From NCBI GenBank assembly GCA_023422555.1, contig JAFAGQ010000369.1, forward strand, positions 1-13,019: DNA of 13,019 nt. Direction: 5' to 3'. The stretch comes from Pseudomonadota bacterium. GTDB lineage: Bacteria > Pseudomonadota > Gammaproteobacteria > Burkholderiales > Burkholderiaceae_B. Below, in pieces: positions 1 to 7,064 of the stretch (position 1 is the first letter of the stretch; the number at the start of each line of letters is the position of its first letter). A program made the position numbers and the translations under genes. The notes below the pieces were generated by a model. The model did no database searches. It was not told the DNA's origin and saw nothing but the letters and a program-made list of their open reading frames with translations.

Positions 1-2
1 GG

Positions 3-1520
3 GGCATCATGCTGGCCGGCGGCCTGCCACTGGACTTCCCCACGATTTCCATTCACGAGAGCTTTGCGTTTCCAACCAGCATGTATCTGCGCAATCTGAT
101 GTCCATGGATACGGAAGAAATGATTCGCGCCCAGCCGATGGATGCCATCGTGCTGATCGGGGGCTGTGACAAGACTGTACCGGCACAGCTGATGGGTGCG
201 GCATCTGCAGGTATTCCTGCCATTCAACTGGTGACGGGCGCAATGCTGACTGGTTCGCATCGTTCCGAAAGGGTCGGCGCCTGTACCGATTGCCGGCGTT
301 ATTGGGGCAAATATCGCGCAGAAGAAATTGATGATCAGGAAATTTCAGATGTGAATAACCAGCTGGTTGCCAGCGTGGGAACCTGTTCGGTCATGGGTAC
401 GGCCAGTACCATGGCCTGTATTGCAGAGGCCTTGGGGATGAGCATCCCCGGTGGTGCAACGCCACCGGCAGTCACGGCTGACCGTATGCGTATCGCCGAG
501 CTGACCGGCGCGCAGGCCGTGCAGATTGCAAAAGATAAACTCACGATTGATAAGATTCTGACGCCCGACGCATTTGAAAATGCCATGCGTGTTCTGCTTG
601 CCATTGGCGGGTCTACCAACGGTATTGTGCATCTGGCGGCCATTGCAGGACGAGTAGGGCTGGACATTGATCTTCAGGCTCTGGACAGAATGGGTCGCGA
701 CACGCCGGTACTACTGGATTTGAAGCCTTCCGGACAACACTATATGGAGGATTTCCATAAGGCCGGCGGTATGGCGACATTGCTCAGGGAGCTGAAACCT
801 TTGCTCAAGCTGGATGCGCTGACGGTGACGGGAAGGACGATGGGCGAAGAAATCGAACGCTCCGGTCCGGGTTTTGCCCAGAGCGTTGTCAAATCCGCTG
901 CTGATCCGATCTATCCGCAAGGCGGTATTGCAGTTGTGAAGGGTAATCTCGCCCCTGGCGGCGCAATTATCAAACAGTCGTCAGCCAATGCAGATCTGAT
1001 GGAACATGAAGGACGAGCTGTTGTGTTTGAAGATGCGGCAGATCTGGCTCAGCGTATTGATTCGGACGATCTGGATGTGACCGCTGATGACGTTCTGGTT
1101 CTGAAAAATATCGGTCCCAAGGGTGCACCGGGCATGCCAGAGGCCGGCTATATTCCGATTCCCAGAAAGCTGGCCGTGCAAGGGGTCAAGGATATGGTCC
1201 GAATCTCTGACGGACGCATGAGCGGAACAGCGTTTGGGACGATCGTGTTGCATGTCACACCGGAATCGGCGATTGGCGGGCCGCTGGCGTATGTGAAGAA
1301 TGGTGACAGAATTCGACTCAGCGTCAGCCGCCGCGAGATCAGTCTGCTCGTTTCCGACGAGGAGCTGGCACAGCGCCGGGATGCCGCGCCTGTTGTCGTG
1401 CCAACTGCCGAGCGAGGCTACAAGAAACTGTTTCTCGATACGGTGACGCAGGCCGATAAGGGAGTGGATTTTGATTTTCTGCGCTCGCCCAAAACCAGCG
1501 GCGCAGTGCCGAAATCCTGA
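3..1520 (+). CDS. IlvD/Edd-family dehydratase (dihydroxy-acid or sugar-acid dehydratase type), 5' truncated
   Basis: The frame is open from base 3 and the first ATG (base 9) falls inside the conserved AGG.P core, so the true start lies before the window. About 505 residues are visible, against roughly 570-600 for the family. Enzymes of this family eliminate water from 2,3-dihydroxy or sugar acids to give 2-keto acids, using an Fe-S cluster and Mg. Numbering from the ATG at 9, I see GGCDKT (51-56: cluster cysteine C53 and metal-site lysine K55), GTCSVMGTASTM (124-135, second cluster cysteine C126) and DGRMSGTAFGTIVLH (401-415, with the serine proposed as catalytic base). The third cluster cysteine would be in the missing N-terminus. 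A GACTDCRRYW stretch (90-99) differs from the GTDVWKYW-type sequence I recall for L-arabonate dehydratases, so this may be a paralogue rather than true IlvD. The substrate cannot be read from sequence. It converges on the LysR gene 94 bp downstream. Confidence 0.9.
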   Translation, partial: GIMLAGGLPLDFPTISIHESFAFPTSMYLRNLMSMDTEEMIRAQPMDAIVLIGGCDKTVPAQLMGAASAGIPAIQLVTGAMLTGSHRSERVGACTDCRRYWGKYRAEEIDDQEISDVNNQLVASVGTCSVMGTASTMACIAEALGMSIPGGATPPAVTADRMRIAELTGAQAVQIAKDKLTIDKILTPDAFENAMRVLLAIGGSTNGIVHLAAIAGRVGLDIDLQALDRMGRDTPVLLDLKPSGQHYMEDFHKAGGMATLLRELKPLLKLDALTVTGRTMGEEIERSGPGFAQSVVKSAADPIYPQGGIAVVKGNLAPGGAIIKQSSANADLMEHEGRAVVFEDAADLAQRIDSDDLDVTADDVLVLKNIGPKGAPGMPEAGYIPIPRKLAVQGVKDMVRISDGRMSGTAFGTIVLHVTPESAIGGPLAYVKNGDRIRLSVSRREISLLVSDEELAQRRDAAPVVVPTAERGYKKLFLDTVTQADKGVDFDFLRSPKTSGAVPKS

Positions 1521-1570
1521 CTAGGCTGGTCCGGTCAAAAGTGAAGTGCAAAATGTGAAGAGAAGAAATT

Positions 1571-1632
1571 CTGGCTCAGAGACTTTGGCCAAAAGCAAAT
1601 GCTAAAGTCCTGACTCAGATACTCCGACCAAA
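1571..1632. repeat. Imperfect direct repeat duplicating the 3' end of the LysR gene
   Basis: Two 23-base copies lie at 1571-1593 and 1610-1632, matching at 18 of 23 positions with a 39-base period. The right copy encodes the last residues and stop of the LysR gene (minus strand, FGRSI-stop). The left copy, 13 codons further downstream and in the same frame, reads FGQSL-stop. It looks like an old 39-bp tandem duplication of the gene end. Confidence 0.6.
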
Positions 1633-2490
1633 TACCGCTTTGGCCTCTTCATAAATGCACGATGCCAGTTCCGCGTGATGGCCATGCTGATTCCAGATCA
1701 GGCCATTGCGTCGGACCGGCGCTCTGTCCGGCAAGGGTATCTGCACGATATCCAGCGACTGCCACATGTCTGACCAGTCTGGCAGCAGTGAAACACCCAG
1801 TCCTTCATGTACGAGCACAGCGATCGAAGACAGGCTGTTTATTTCCAGGCGCTGCCTGGGATGAAGGGCATGATCGCGCAGATAGCGGTCCGCCAGTTGC
1901 CCGCCATAGACGCTGCGGTCGTAACGCAGAAAGGGTTCGCTGGTCAGCACTTCGTGGGCATCCCGACCTTTCATATGCGCCGGCGCAATCACGAGCAGCG
2001 GTTCCTGCATGAATTTGCGCCAGATGCAATGCTTGGCCACGGCAAACTGTGGCTCGACCACAATGGCTGCATCCAACTCGCCCGCAGCCACCTTGCGGCA
2101 CAATTCGATGGAGGCGTCAGGCGTCACATATATGGATGCTTCCGGGTGTTTGCTATAGATGCGTTTCAATATCGGCGGCAGCACATTGGTCAGTGCTGAA
2201 GTAAAACAGCCAAGACGAAACTCACCGCGATTGTGCGGATCCGACGCGATCGCGCGGATGTCCCGGACCTGGCGAAGCACAGAGCGGGTGTTCTCTAGAA
2301 TACGCATTCCGCTATCGGTCGGCTTGACTGAACGGCCTGAGCGTTTCACCAGTTCTATACCCAGATCGTCCTCCAGCGCCTTGATGCGGGCCGCTACCGC
2401 AGCCGAGGTGAGATCCAGACGGCGCCCAGCTTCTGCGTAAGAACCCGCCTCTACAACTGTGATAAAACTCTGGAAATAGTTGATGTCCAT
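1615..2490 (-). CDS. LysR-type transcriptional regulator
   Basis: This is a 291-residue protein, typical for LysR-type regulators (about 290-330). The N-terminal winged helix-turn-helix is at residues 1-62 (MDINYFQSFITVVEAGSYAE onward, with ALEDDLGIELVKR before the wing and TDSG after it). An effector-binding domain spans roughly 91-285. I chose the ATG at 2490 because it starts exactly at the family N-terminus. The frame stays open upstream to a GTG at 2658, but those 56 residues are charged, low-complexity and unlike a LysR leader. A purine stretch GAAAGG lies 14 bases before the ATG, so the ribosome site is weak. The gene is divergent from the LDH-like gene, the classic layout for a LysR regulator and its target. 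The inducer is unknown. Its 3' end converges on the dehydratase gene. Confidence 0.9.
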   Translation of the reverse strand: MDINYFQSFITVVEAGSYAEAGRRLDLTSAAVAARIKALEDDLGIELVKRSGRSVKPTDSGMRILENTRSVLRQVRDIRAIASDPHNRGEFRLGCFTSALTNVLPPILKRIYSKHPEASIYVTPDASIELCRKVAAGELDAAIVVEPQFAVAKHCIWRKFMQEPLLVIAPAHMKGRDAHEVLTSEPFLRYDRSVYGGQLADRYLRDHALHPRQRLEINSLSSIAVLVHEGLGVSLLPDWSDMWQSLDIVQIPLPDRAPVRRNGLIWNQHGHHAELASCIYEEAKAVFGRSI

Positions 2491-2681
2491 CACGATCTTT
2501 GTCGCCTTTCTATGCCCGGACACAGGGATACCGAGCTGCACTCGCACATTTTCATCGTTCTTTTCTGTCTCCACATTCTTTGGACTTTTATCCTTCTTCT
2601 GCCATCCTGGTACGGTCTGAGGCGATGATTCGTCAGCCTTTTGCCTTCGACGCAGCACTTTCCAATCATCTCAACCGGATG

Positions 2682-2705
2682 TCATTTGTGTTTTAACACA
2701 AATGA
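2682..2705. promoter_or_regulatory. Perfect inverted repeat, probable operator in the LysR/LDH-like divergent gap
   Basis: The arms TCATTTGTGTT (2682-2692) and AACACAAATGA (2695-2705) are perfectly complementary and separated by TT. The site is 71 bp before the LDH-like start and 191 bp before the LysR start. No T-run follows on either strand, so it is not a terminator. The dyad centre falls between two bases, so it cannot form a symmetric T-N11-A LysR box. The regulator that binds it is therefore uncertain. Confidence 0.6.
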
Positions 2706-2720
2706 GTACAAACGTAATAT
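2692..2720 (+). promoter_or_regulatory. Possible promoter of the LDH-like gene
   Basis: TAATAT (2715-2720) is a fair -10 match (4 of 6). The sequence 17 bases upstream, TTTAAC (2692-2697), is a weak -35 (3 of 6). This -35 lies inside the inverted repeat, so a protein bound there would affect this promoter directly. A weak -35 would fit an activator-dependent promoter. Confidence 0.3.
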
Positions 2721-2776
2721 GCTGCTGGGATAAACTGATTGAAAGTCTTGAACAACAAATTTCAGGGAGTCGCATA

Positions 2777-3712
2777 ATGAAAATTGGCTTGATTGGCGCA
2801 GGAGCAGTAGGACGGGCATGTCTGATGTCACTGGTTTACGCGGGTGGCGCGCGCGAAATCGTTCTGGTCAACAGAAATCACAAACGTGCTGAAGGCATGG
2901 TGGCGGACATTCAATACGGTACGACTTTGCTGCCTGCCGTCCATGTGCGGGCAGGCCAGTATGAAGATCTTGACTGGTGCCATGTCGTCATCGTCACGGT
3001 GGGGGTCAATGAAAAGACGGGTGGTGCAACTGACAGAAACGACGAAGCCGGCCGCCTGCGCCTGCTGGATGAAAACGCGAAAATCTATCAGGACATCATT
3101 CCAAAAATCAATGCCGCAGCACCGCAGGCGATTATTCTGGTCGTGACCGACCCGCCGGATCCGCTGGCTGAGGTGGCTCGCGAATATAGTAATGGCGCCC
3201 ATGTAATCAGTTCGGGAACATTGCTGGACTCTCAGCGTATGCGCTTTCATATCGCGCGCAACGCGGGGGTGAATCCGCAGTCGGTAGAGGCCATGGTGCT
3301 GGGTGAGCATGGCACGTCACAGGTTTTTGTATGGTCAGGCGTACGCATTGGCGGCGTGCCGCTGGCGCAAGTCCTGGATGTGAATGAAAAGGATTGTGCG
3401 GAATTCCAGAAAAAAATAGAAGAAGAAGTCAGATTTGCCAATATCAGCATCATTGAGGGAACAGGAGCGAGTCAGCTGGGCATAGGCATGGTGACCGCGC
3501 ATATCACAAAGTCGATATTGCACAATGAGCGCCTGGTCGTTCCTATCGGCTCGCATATTGAGAAATACGGAACAACCTTGTCACTGCCTTCGTTACTGGG
3601 CAAAGAGGGCGTACTGGAAACCTATATGCCGGCGCTATCGGAACGCGAAGAAGAAGCACTGGCTGAAAGTGCCAGTGTCATTCGCAAAGCCTGGGAAGGC
3701 ATCGCCGGTTAG
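2777..3712 (+). CDS. Lactate/malate dehydrogenase-family oxidoreductase (atypical 2-hydroxyacid dehydrogenase)
   Basis: This is a 311-residue protein, normal for the L-LDH/MDH family, which interconverts 2-keto and 2-hydroxy acids with a nicotinamide cofactor. The ATG at 2777 is preceded by AGGGAG at 2764-2769 with good spacing and begins directly with the Rossmann strand. In-frame codons back to 2702 add nothing family-like. Visible motifs are GAGAVG (7-12), LDSQR (150-154, matching the LD..R substrate-arginine motif) and GEHG (176-179, catalytic histidine H178). Odd features: the cofactor-ribose position after strand 2 is N32-R33 instead of the usual Asp, the usual NPVD motif reads DPPD (125-128), and the substrate loop (78-93) carries about eight extra residues before the catalytic Arg (R93). 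The substrate is probably not plain lactate or malate, and NADP use is possible. It is divergent from the LysR gene and followed by a terminator-like hairpin. Confidence 0.85.
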   Translation: MKIGLIGAGAVGRACLMSLVYAGGAREIVLVNRNHKRAEGMVADIQYGTTLLPAVHVRAGQYEDLDWCHVVIVTVGVNEKTGGATDRNDEAGRLRLLDENAKIYQDIIPKINAAAPQAIILVVTDPPDPLAEVAREYSNGAHVISSGTLLDSQRMRFHIARNAGVNPQSVEAMVLGEHGTSQVFVWSGVRIGGVPLAQVLDVNEKDCAEFQKKIEEEVRFANISIIEGTGASQLGIGMVTAHITKSILHNERLVVPIGSHIEKYGTTLSLPSLLGKEGVLETYMPALSEREEEALAESASVIRKAWEGIAG

Positions 3713-3787
3713 AGGAATTCGCAGGAGAATGAAGAAAAATTTACTCAGATCAATGTCGATAATTTGAGGGCAGCGTAATATTCTTCC

Positions 3788-3863
3788 AGACCTTTACACC
3801 GGGACAGTCTTTTTTACGAAACGCAGCAAGCAAAGCCTGATCTGGTGCTGAAGGTCTTTTTTT
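3788..3863 (+). terminator. Probable intrinsic terminator after the LDH-like gene, running into a pyrimidine tract
   Basis: AGACCTT (3788-3794) pairs with AAGGTCT (3851-3857). Inside this, CACC (3797-3800) pairs with GGTG (3844-3847) and CAG (3805-3807) with CTG (3837-3839), giving a long, interrupted stem. Seven T residues follow at 3857-3863. The T-run opens a 35-base uninterrupted pyrimidine tract (3855-3889). The loop is larger than usual, so this is a good but not textbook terminator. I see no gene in 3713-3977: a 12-codon ORF with a decent Shine-Dalgarno at 3729 is too short to support. Confidence 0.5.
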
Positions 3864-3977
3864 CCTTCCTTTTTCTTCCTCTTTCTTCTATCCTTCACCC
3901 GTCCTGGACGCCATCATTGTCTGCCGACTCCCGATCGAGCACGAGCAAACCTGCCTGCTCTCCACGATACCGTTCAT

Positions 3978-4436
3978 TCAATCGAACGCGATGACCGCTT
4001 CCTTGGTATCAGCTAAATAATTCACGTCCACCAATTGTCCTTTCTGAACCCGGGCCATATGGTAAATCGGCACTACCTGACGGGCGACGGTCTCAAAGGC
4101 AGGGCCGAATTTGGGCGCCACCTGCAGGCCGATATTAAGAATAAATTGATTATTGAAGCGCTCGCCCGAATCTTCGATGGAGAGAATCGTGGCTTTGCCT
4201 TTCTCGCCCCGTGCCCGAACTCGCTTATTGGCCGAGGCTGAATAGACAGATGTCATCAACAGGAGGAATGTGCCCGACAGCATCATACTCAGGGAAATGA
4301 TCAGGCAGGCAATGGATATCGGTGGCAGCCATTCCTCTATCGGATAGAAAATATAAGAGAATATGCCGATGAAGGGAATCCACGACAGACAGAAGAGATA
4401 CCAGCCAAGTTGCGTTGCAGTTTTACGATTTTTCAT
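3978..4436 (-). CDS. Small two-helix membrane protein of unknown function, divergent from vgrG
   Basis: This is a 152-residue protein whose ATG at 4436 has a strong Shine-Dalgarno (GAGGAG, complement of 4442-4447, 5-base spacing). Two hydrophobic segments at about 11-31 and 39-63 are probable inner-membrane helices, joined by a short IEEWLPP turn. A soluble C-terminal domain (about 80-152) reads ATILSIEDSGERFNNQ, then hydrophobic strands, then a KGQLVDVNYLADTKEAVIAFD-like end. This resembles small beta-barrel domains seen in many uncharacterised proteobacterial membrane proteins with a TG..N..P.V.L motif. I do not recognise a named family. It shares an AT-rich divergent gap of about 197 bp with vgrG, so a T6SS-linked role such as immunity or accessory is conceivable but unproven. 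Confidence 0.75.
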   Translation of the reverse strand: MKNRKTATQLGWYLFCLSWIPFIGIFSYIFYPIEEWLPPISIACLIISLSMMLSGTFLLLMTSVYSASANKRVRARGEKGKATILSIEDSGERFNNQFILNIGLQVAPKFGPAFETVARQVVPIYHMARVQKGQLVDVNYLADTKEAVIAFD

Positions 4437-4508
4437 TATCGCTCCTCATCTGCTGTAGCGAAAGAGTACGCGTACCGGAATGGAGATATGGCTTGATCAG
4501 TCATGTCT

Positions 4509-4542
4509 TCATATTACTTCATGAATATGACAATAATAATAT
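4509..4542. promoter_or_regulatory. AT-rich inverted repeat and possible promoter between the membrane protein and vgrG
   Basis: TCATATT (4509-4515) and AATATGA (4524-4530) form a perfect 7-bp inverted repeat around an 8-base spacer, and TTCATGAA (4518-4525) is a second, overlapping palindrome. A TAATAT -10-like hexamer (4537-4542) follows, pointing toward vgrG, but with no convincing -35. The patch is clearly richer in A+T than the flanking genes. Regulatory use is inferred from position. Confidence 0.3.
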
Positions 4543-4633
4543 CGCATGCCACAGTATTCAGACAGGTCATTAAGGTGACACATTGAACGCCTATGATGGG
4601 CGCATTCCAAAGCGTTTCACGCGAGAGATAAAA

Positions 4634-7054
4634 ATGGATATGCCCCAGTTACAGCAGCGCCCCGTTATTGCAATCACACCCATGTCCGATGTGCTTCATT
4701 TTCTGAGCATGAAGGGGCAGGCAGGGTTGTCCACGCTTTTTGAGTTTACCGTCGAACTCGTGGCAAAGACCTATATGCTGGATGTGCGAAGCCTCCTGGG
4801 CAAACCACTGACGCTGCAGATTGAAACGGCATCGGGATCGCCGCATTATCTCAACGGTGAGATTGTCGGCTTTGAGCTGGTCGGTCGTGAAATGCTCAAT
4901 TCCGAATACTATGCGTATCGCGCGACGGTCAGACCCGCGCTGTGGTATCTCACGCAGTCGACAGACAACCGGATATTTCAGAACAAATCCGTTGTTGATA
5001 TTCTCCGCGAAGTGCTTGGCCGCTATCGCTTCCCCGTCGAATACAAGCTCACAGAATCCTTTCGCAACTGGGAATACTGCGTGCAATATCAGGAATCTGA
5101 TTTTGACTTTGTCTCTCGACTGATGGAGCATGAAGGTATTTACTACTGGTTCCGTCATGAGAACGGGCAGCACACGCTGGTGCTGACGGATGATAACTCC
5201 ACGCACGAACCCGTATCAGGCAGCGAAACGTATACTTTTTACGACGGCCAGATGCATCTGCTGGCGCATGAAGAGTTCGTATCGGACTGGCATGTGCAGG
5301 CGCATATGACACCGGGCGGCTATGCGACCGCCGATTATGATTTTCGCAAGCCTGGTGCTCGGCTGGACTCGACCAGCAGAAATGCGCAGGCAGTCAATTC
5401 CGACAAGCTTGAAATCTACGAATGGCAGGGCGGATATCAGGAAGCAGAGCACGGGGAAAAGTACGCGCGCATCCGACTGCAGGAGATACAGGGCGCAAAA
5501 GAGCAGGTCTATGGCATCTGCAATGTGCGTGCGGTGGAACCCGGAAGAACGTTCAGACTGCGCAATCATCCGCGCCGGGCAGAAAACAGGGAATATCTTT
5601 GCGTTTCAGCAAGCTACAACATGCGCGTTGCCGGGTATTCAACGGGCACGCAGCAGGAGGATCACTTCGAGGTGGCCTTTCGCGCACTACCGACTGATAT
5701 TCAGTTTCGTGCCCCGCGTAAAACGCCTCAGCCAAAAACCAGCGGTCCACAGACAGCAAGGGTTGTCGGGCCTGCCGGCGAAGAGCTGTGGACGGATCAA
5801 TACGGACGAATCAAGGTGATGTTTCACTGGGATCGTCAGGCCAGTGGCGATGAGAACAGTTCCTGCTGGATCCGCGTCTCCAGCCCGTGGGCGGGCGGTG
5901 GTTTCGGCGGTCTGCAATTACCGCGAATCAACGATGAAGTTGTGGTGGATTTTATCGGTGGTAATCCCGACAGACCGGTAATTCTGGGACGTGTCTACAA
6001 TGCACGCAACATGCCACCTGTGACGCTCCCAGCCAATGCCACGCAAAGCGGGTTTCGCAGTCAGTCGGTGTTTGGCGACCCAAGCATGCGCAATCAGATG
6101 ATTTTCGAGGACAAGCTGGGTCAGGAACTTGTTGACATGCGCGCCCAGCTGGACATGCTCCTGACTGTCGTGAACGATATGACCGTGAATATCGGTGCCA
6201 ACCTGAAAACCACAGTTGGCGCGACCGAGACCCGGGATGTGGTGGGTACGCGAACCACACATGTGATCGGACACGAAAAGGAGACCTTTGACGCGGGTGT
6301 CAATCGAGAGATTACGGCCTCAGGCCTGGCGGACAATATCGAAGGCGGTGCGGTCACGAAAATTCTTAGCGGTGACAATACGTTCCGCGTAGAAGGTGGC
6401 AACAATACTGTCTACATCAACGGCGATGAAGACTATCACGTCACGGGCAAGCAGACGCTCACCACAGATGGCGCCGAGATTCAGAAATACAATACCAGCC
6501 TGGAGCATACGGTTACCGGACCCTCCGAGCTCACTTACACCGGCACGCTGAAACGGACGGTGACAGAGACCGAGACGGTCGAAGTGACCGGCACAACCAA
6601 TCATACCTACAGTGATACCTATACATCCAAGCACGGTGGAAAGGTTTATTACGACGCTTCGGGACAGGATTATGAAATTCTCTGCGCCAACTACAAAATC
6701 AAGGCGACCGCGCAGGAAGAACGCATCATCACCGCGCATGCCAAGAATACGTATCAGGCTGGCAGAGAAACCAATGTAAGCGGACATGATCGATACACCG
6801 GCACGACTCGTGCATTTATCTATGGTGCGTCTGCGACATTGGCCGGATATGTGGGAGCGTTCCGCGGCTATGCGTTTTCAGCCGATGCGTTAAATGTCAG
6901 CCTTGCAGCCGCCAAGGTTTCCATTCAGGTGCTCAAAGTCGACCTGAGCGCGGGATCCTTCAAAGCCGACGGTGCCCTCATCGATACAGGCGGACTTGAT
7001 ACCAAACTGAAAGGGCTGGGCACGCATATTTTTGGCTTTCTTGGACTTCTGTAA
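4634..7054 (+). CDS. vgrG: Type VI secretion system spike protein VgrG with long C-terminal extension
   Basis: VgrG trimers form the spike at the tip of the T6SS inner tube and carry effectors out of the cell. From the ATG at 4634 the protein is 806 residues. The gp27-like part covers about 1-360, with the family signature ESDFDFVSRLMEHEGIYYWF at 154-173. The gp5-like OB fold is at about 375-460 (VVGP..EELWTDQYGRIKV; SSPWAGGGFGG; VDFIGGNPDRPVILGRVYN). After it, residues 500-730 form a threonine- and glycine-rich beta-spike region, then an alanine-rich, more hydrophobic part ending in GFLGLL. No enzymatic motif is visible in the extension. Start choice: a TTG at 4583 with AAGGTGA four bases upstream would add 17 residues. 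I prefer ATG 4634, with GAGAG six bases upstream, because the added residues look unlike VgrG. The next gene follows after 10 bases. No T6SS sheath, tube or baseplate genes are in view, so this is an orphan or satellite vgrG locus. Confidence 0.95.
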   Translation: MDMPQLQQRPVIAITPMSDVLHFLSMKGQAGLSTLFEFTVELVAKTYMLDVRSLLGKPLTLQIETASGSPHYLNGEIVGFELVGREMLNSEYYAYRATVRPALWYLTQSTDNRIFQNKSVVDILREVLGRYRFPVEYKLTESFRNWEYCVQYQESDFDFVSRLMEHEGIYYWFRHENGQHTLVLTDDNSTHEPVSGSETYTFYDGQMHLLAHEEFVSDWHVQAHMTPGGYATADYDFRKPGARLDSTSRNAQAVNSDKLEIYEWQGGYQEAEHGEKYARIRLQEIQGAKEQVYGICNVRAVEPGRTFRLRNHPRRAENREYLCVSASYNMRVAGYSTGTQQEDHFEVAFRALPTDIQFRAPRKTPQPKTSGPQTARVVGPAGEELWTDQYGRIKVMFHWDRQASGDENSSCWIRVSSPWAGGGFGGLQLPRINDEVVVDFIGGNPDRPVILGRVYNARNMPPVTLPANATQSGFRSQSVFGDPSMRNQMIFEDKLGQELVDMRAQLDMLLTVVNDMTVNIGANLKTTVGATETRDVVGTRTTHVIGHEKETFDAGVNREITASGLADNIEGGAVTKILSGDNTFRVEGGNNTVYINGDEDYHVTGKQTLTTDGAEIQKYNTSLEHTVTGPSELTYTGTLKRTVTETETVEVTGTTNHTYSDTYTSKHGGKVYYDASGQDYEILCANYKIKATAQEERIITAHAKNTYQAGRETNVSGHDRYTGTTRAFIYGASATLAGYVGAFRGYAFSADALNVSLAAAKVSIQVLKVDLSAGSFKADGALIDTGGLDTKLKGLGTHIFGFLGLL

Positions 7055-7064
7055 AGGAATAATC

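Noticed and set aside
2491..2658. 56-residue N-terminal extension of the LysR protein from a GTG at 2658
   Set aside because: The residues are charged and low in complexity, with no family similarity, and the standard LysR N-terminus starts at the ATG at 2490.
3729..3767. 12-codon ORF with a GGAG upstream after the LDH-like gene
   Set aside because: It is too short and unconserved as far as can be seen, and lies just upstream of the likely terminator. There is no support for a real peptide.
4568..4587. Similarity of the sequence before vgrG to the SP6 phage promoter core
   Set aside because: AGGTGACAC matches, but the initiation part does not (about 14 of 20 overall), and there is no phage polymerase context. 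It is better explained as a Shine-Dalgarno-like AAGGTGA before an alternative TTG start.
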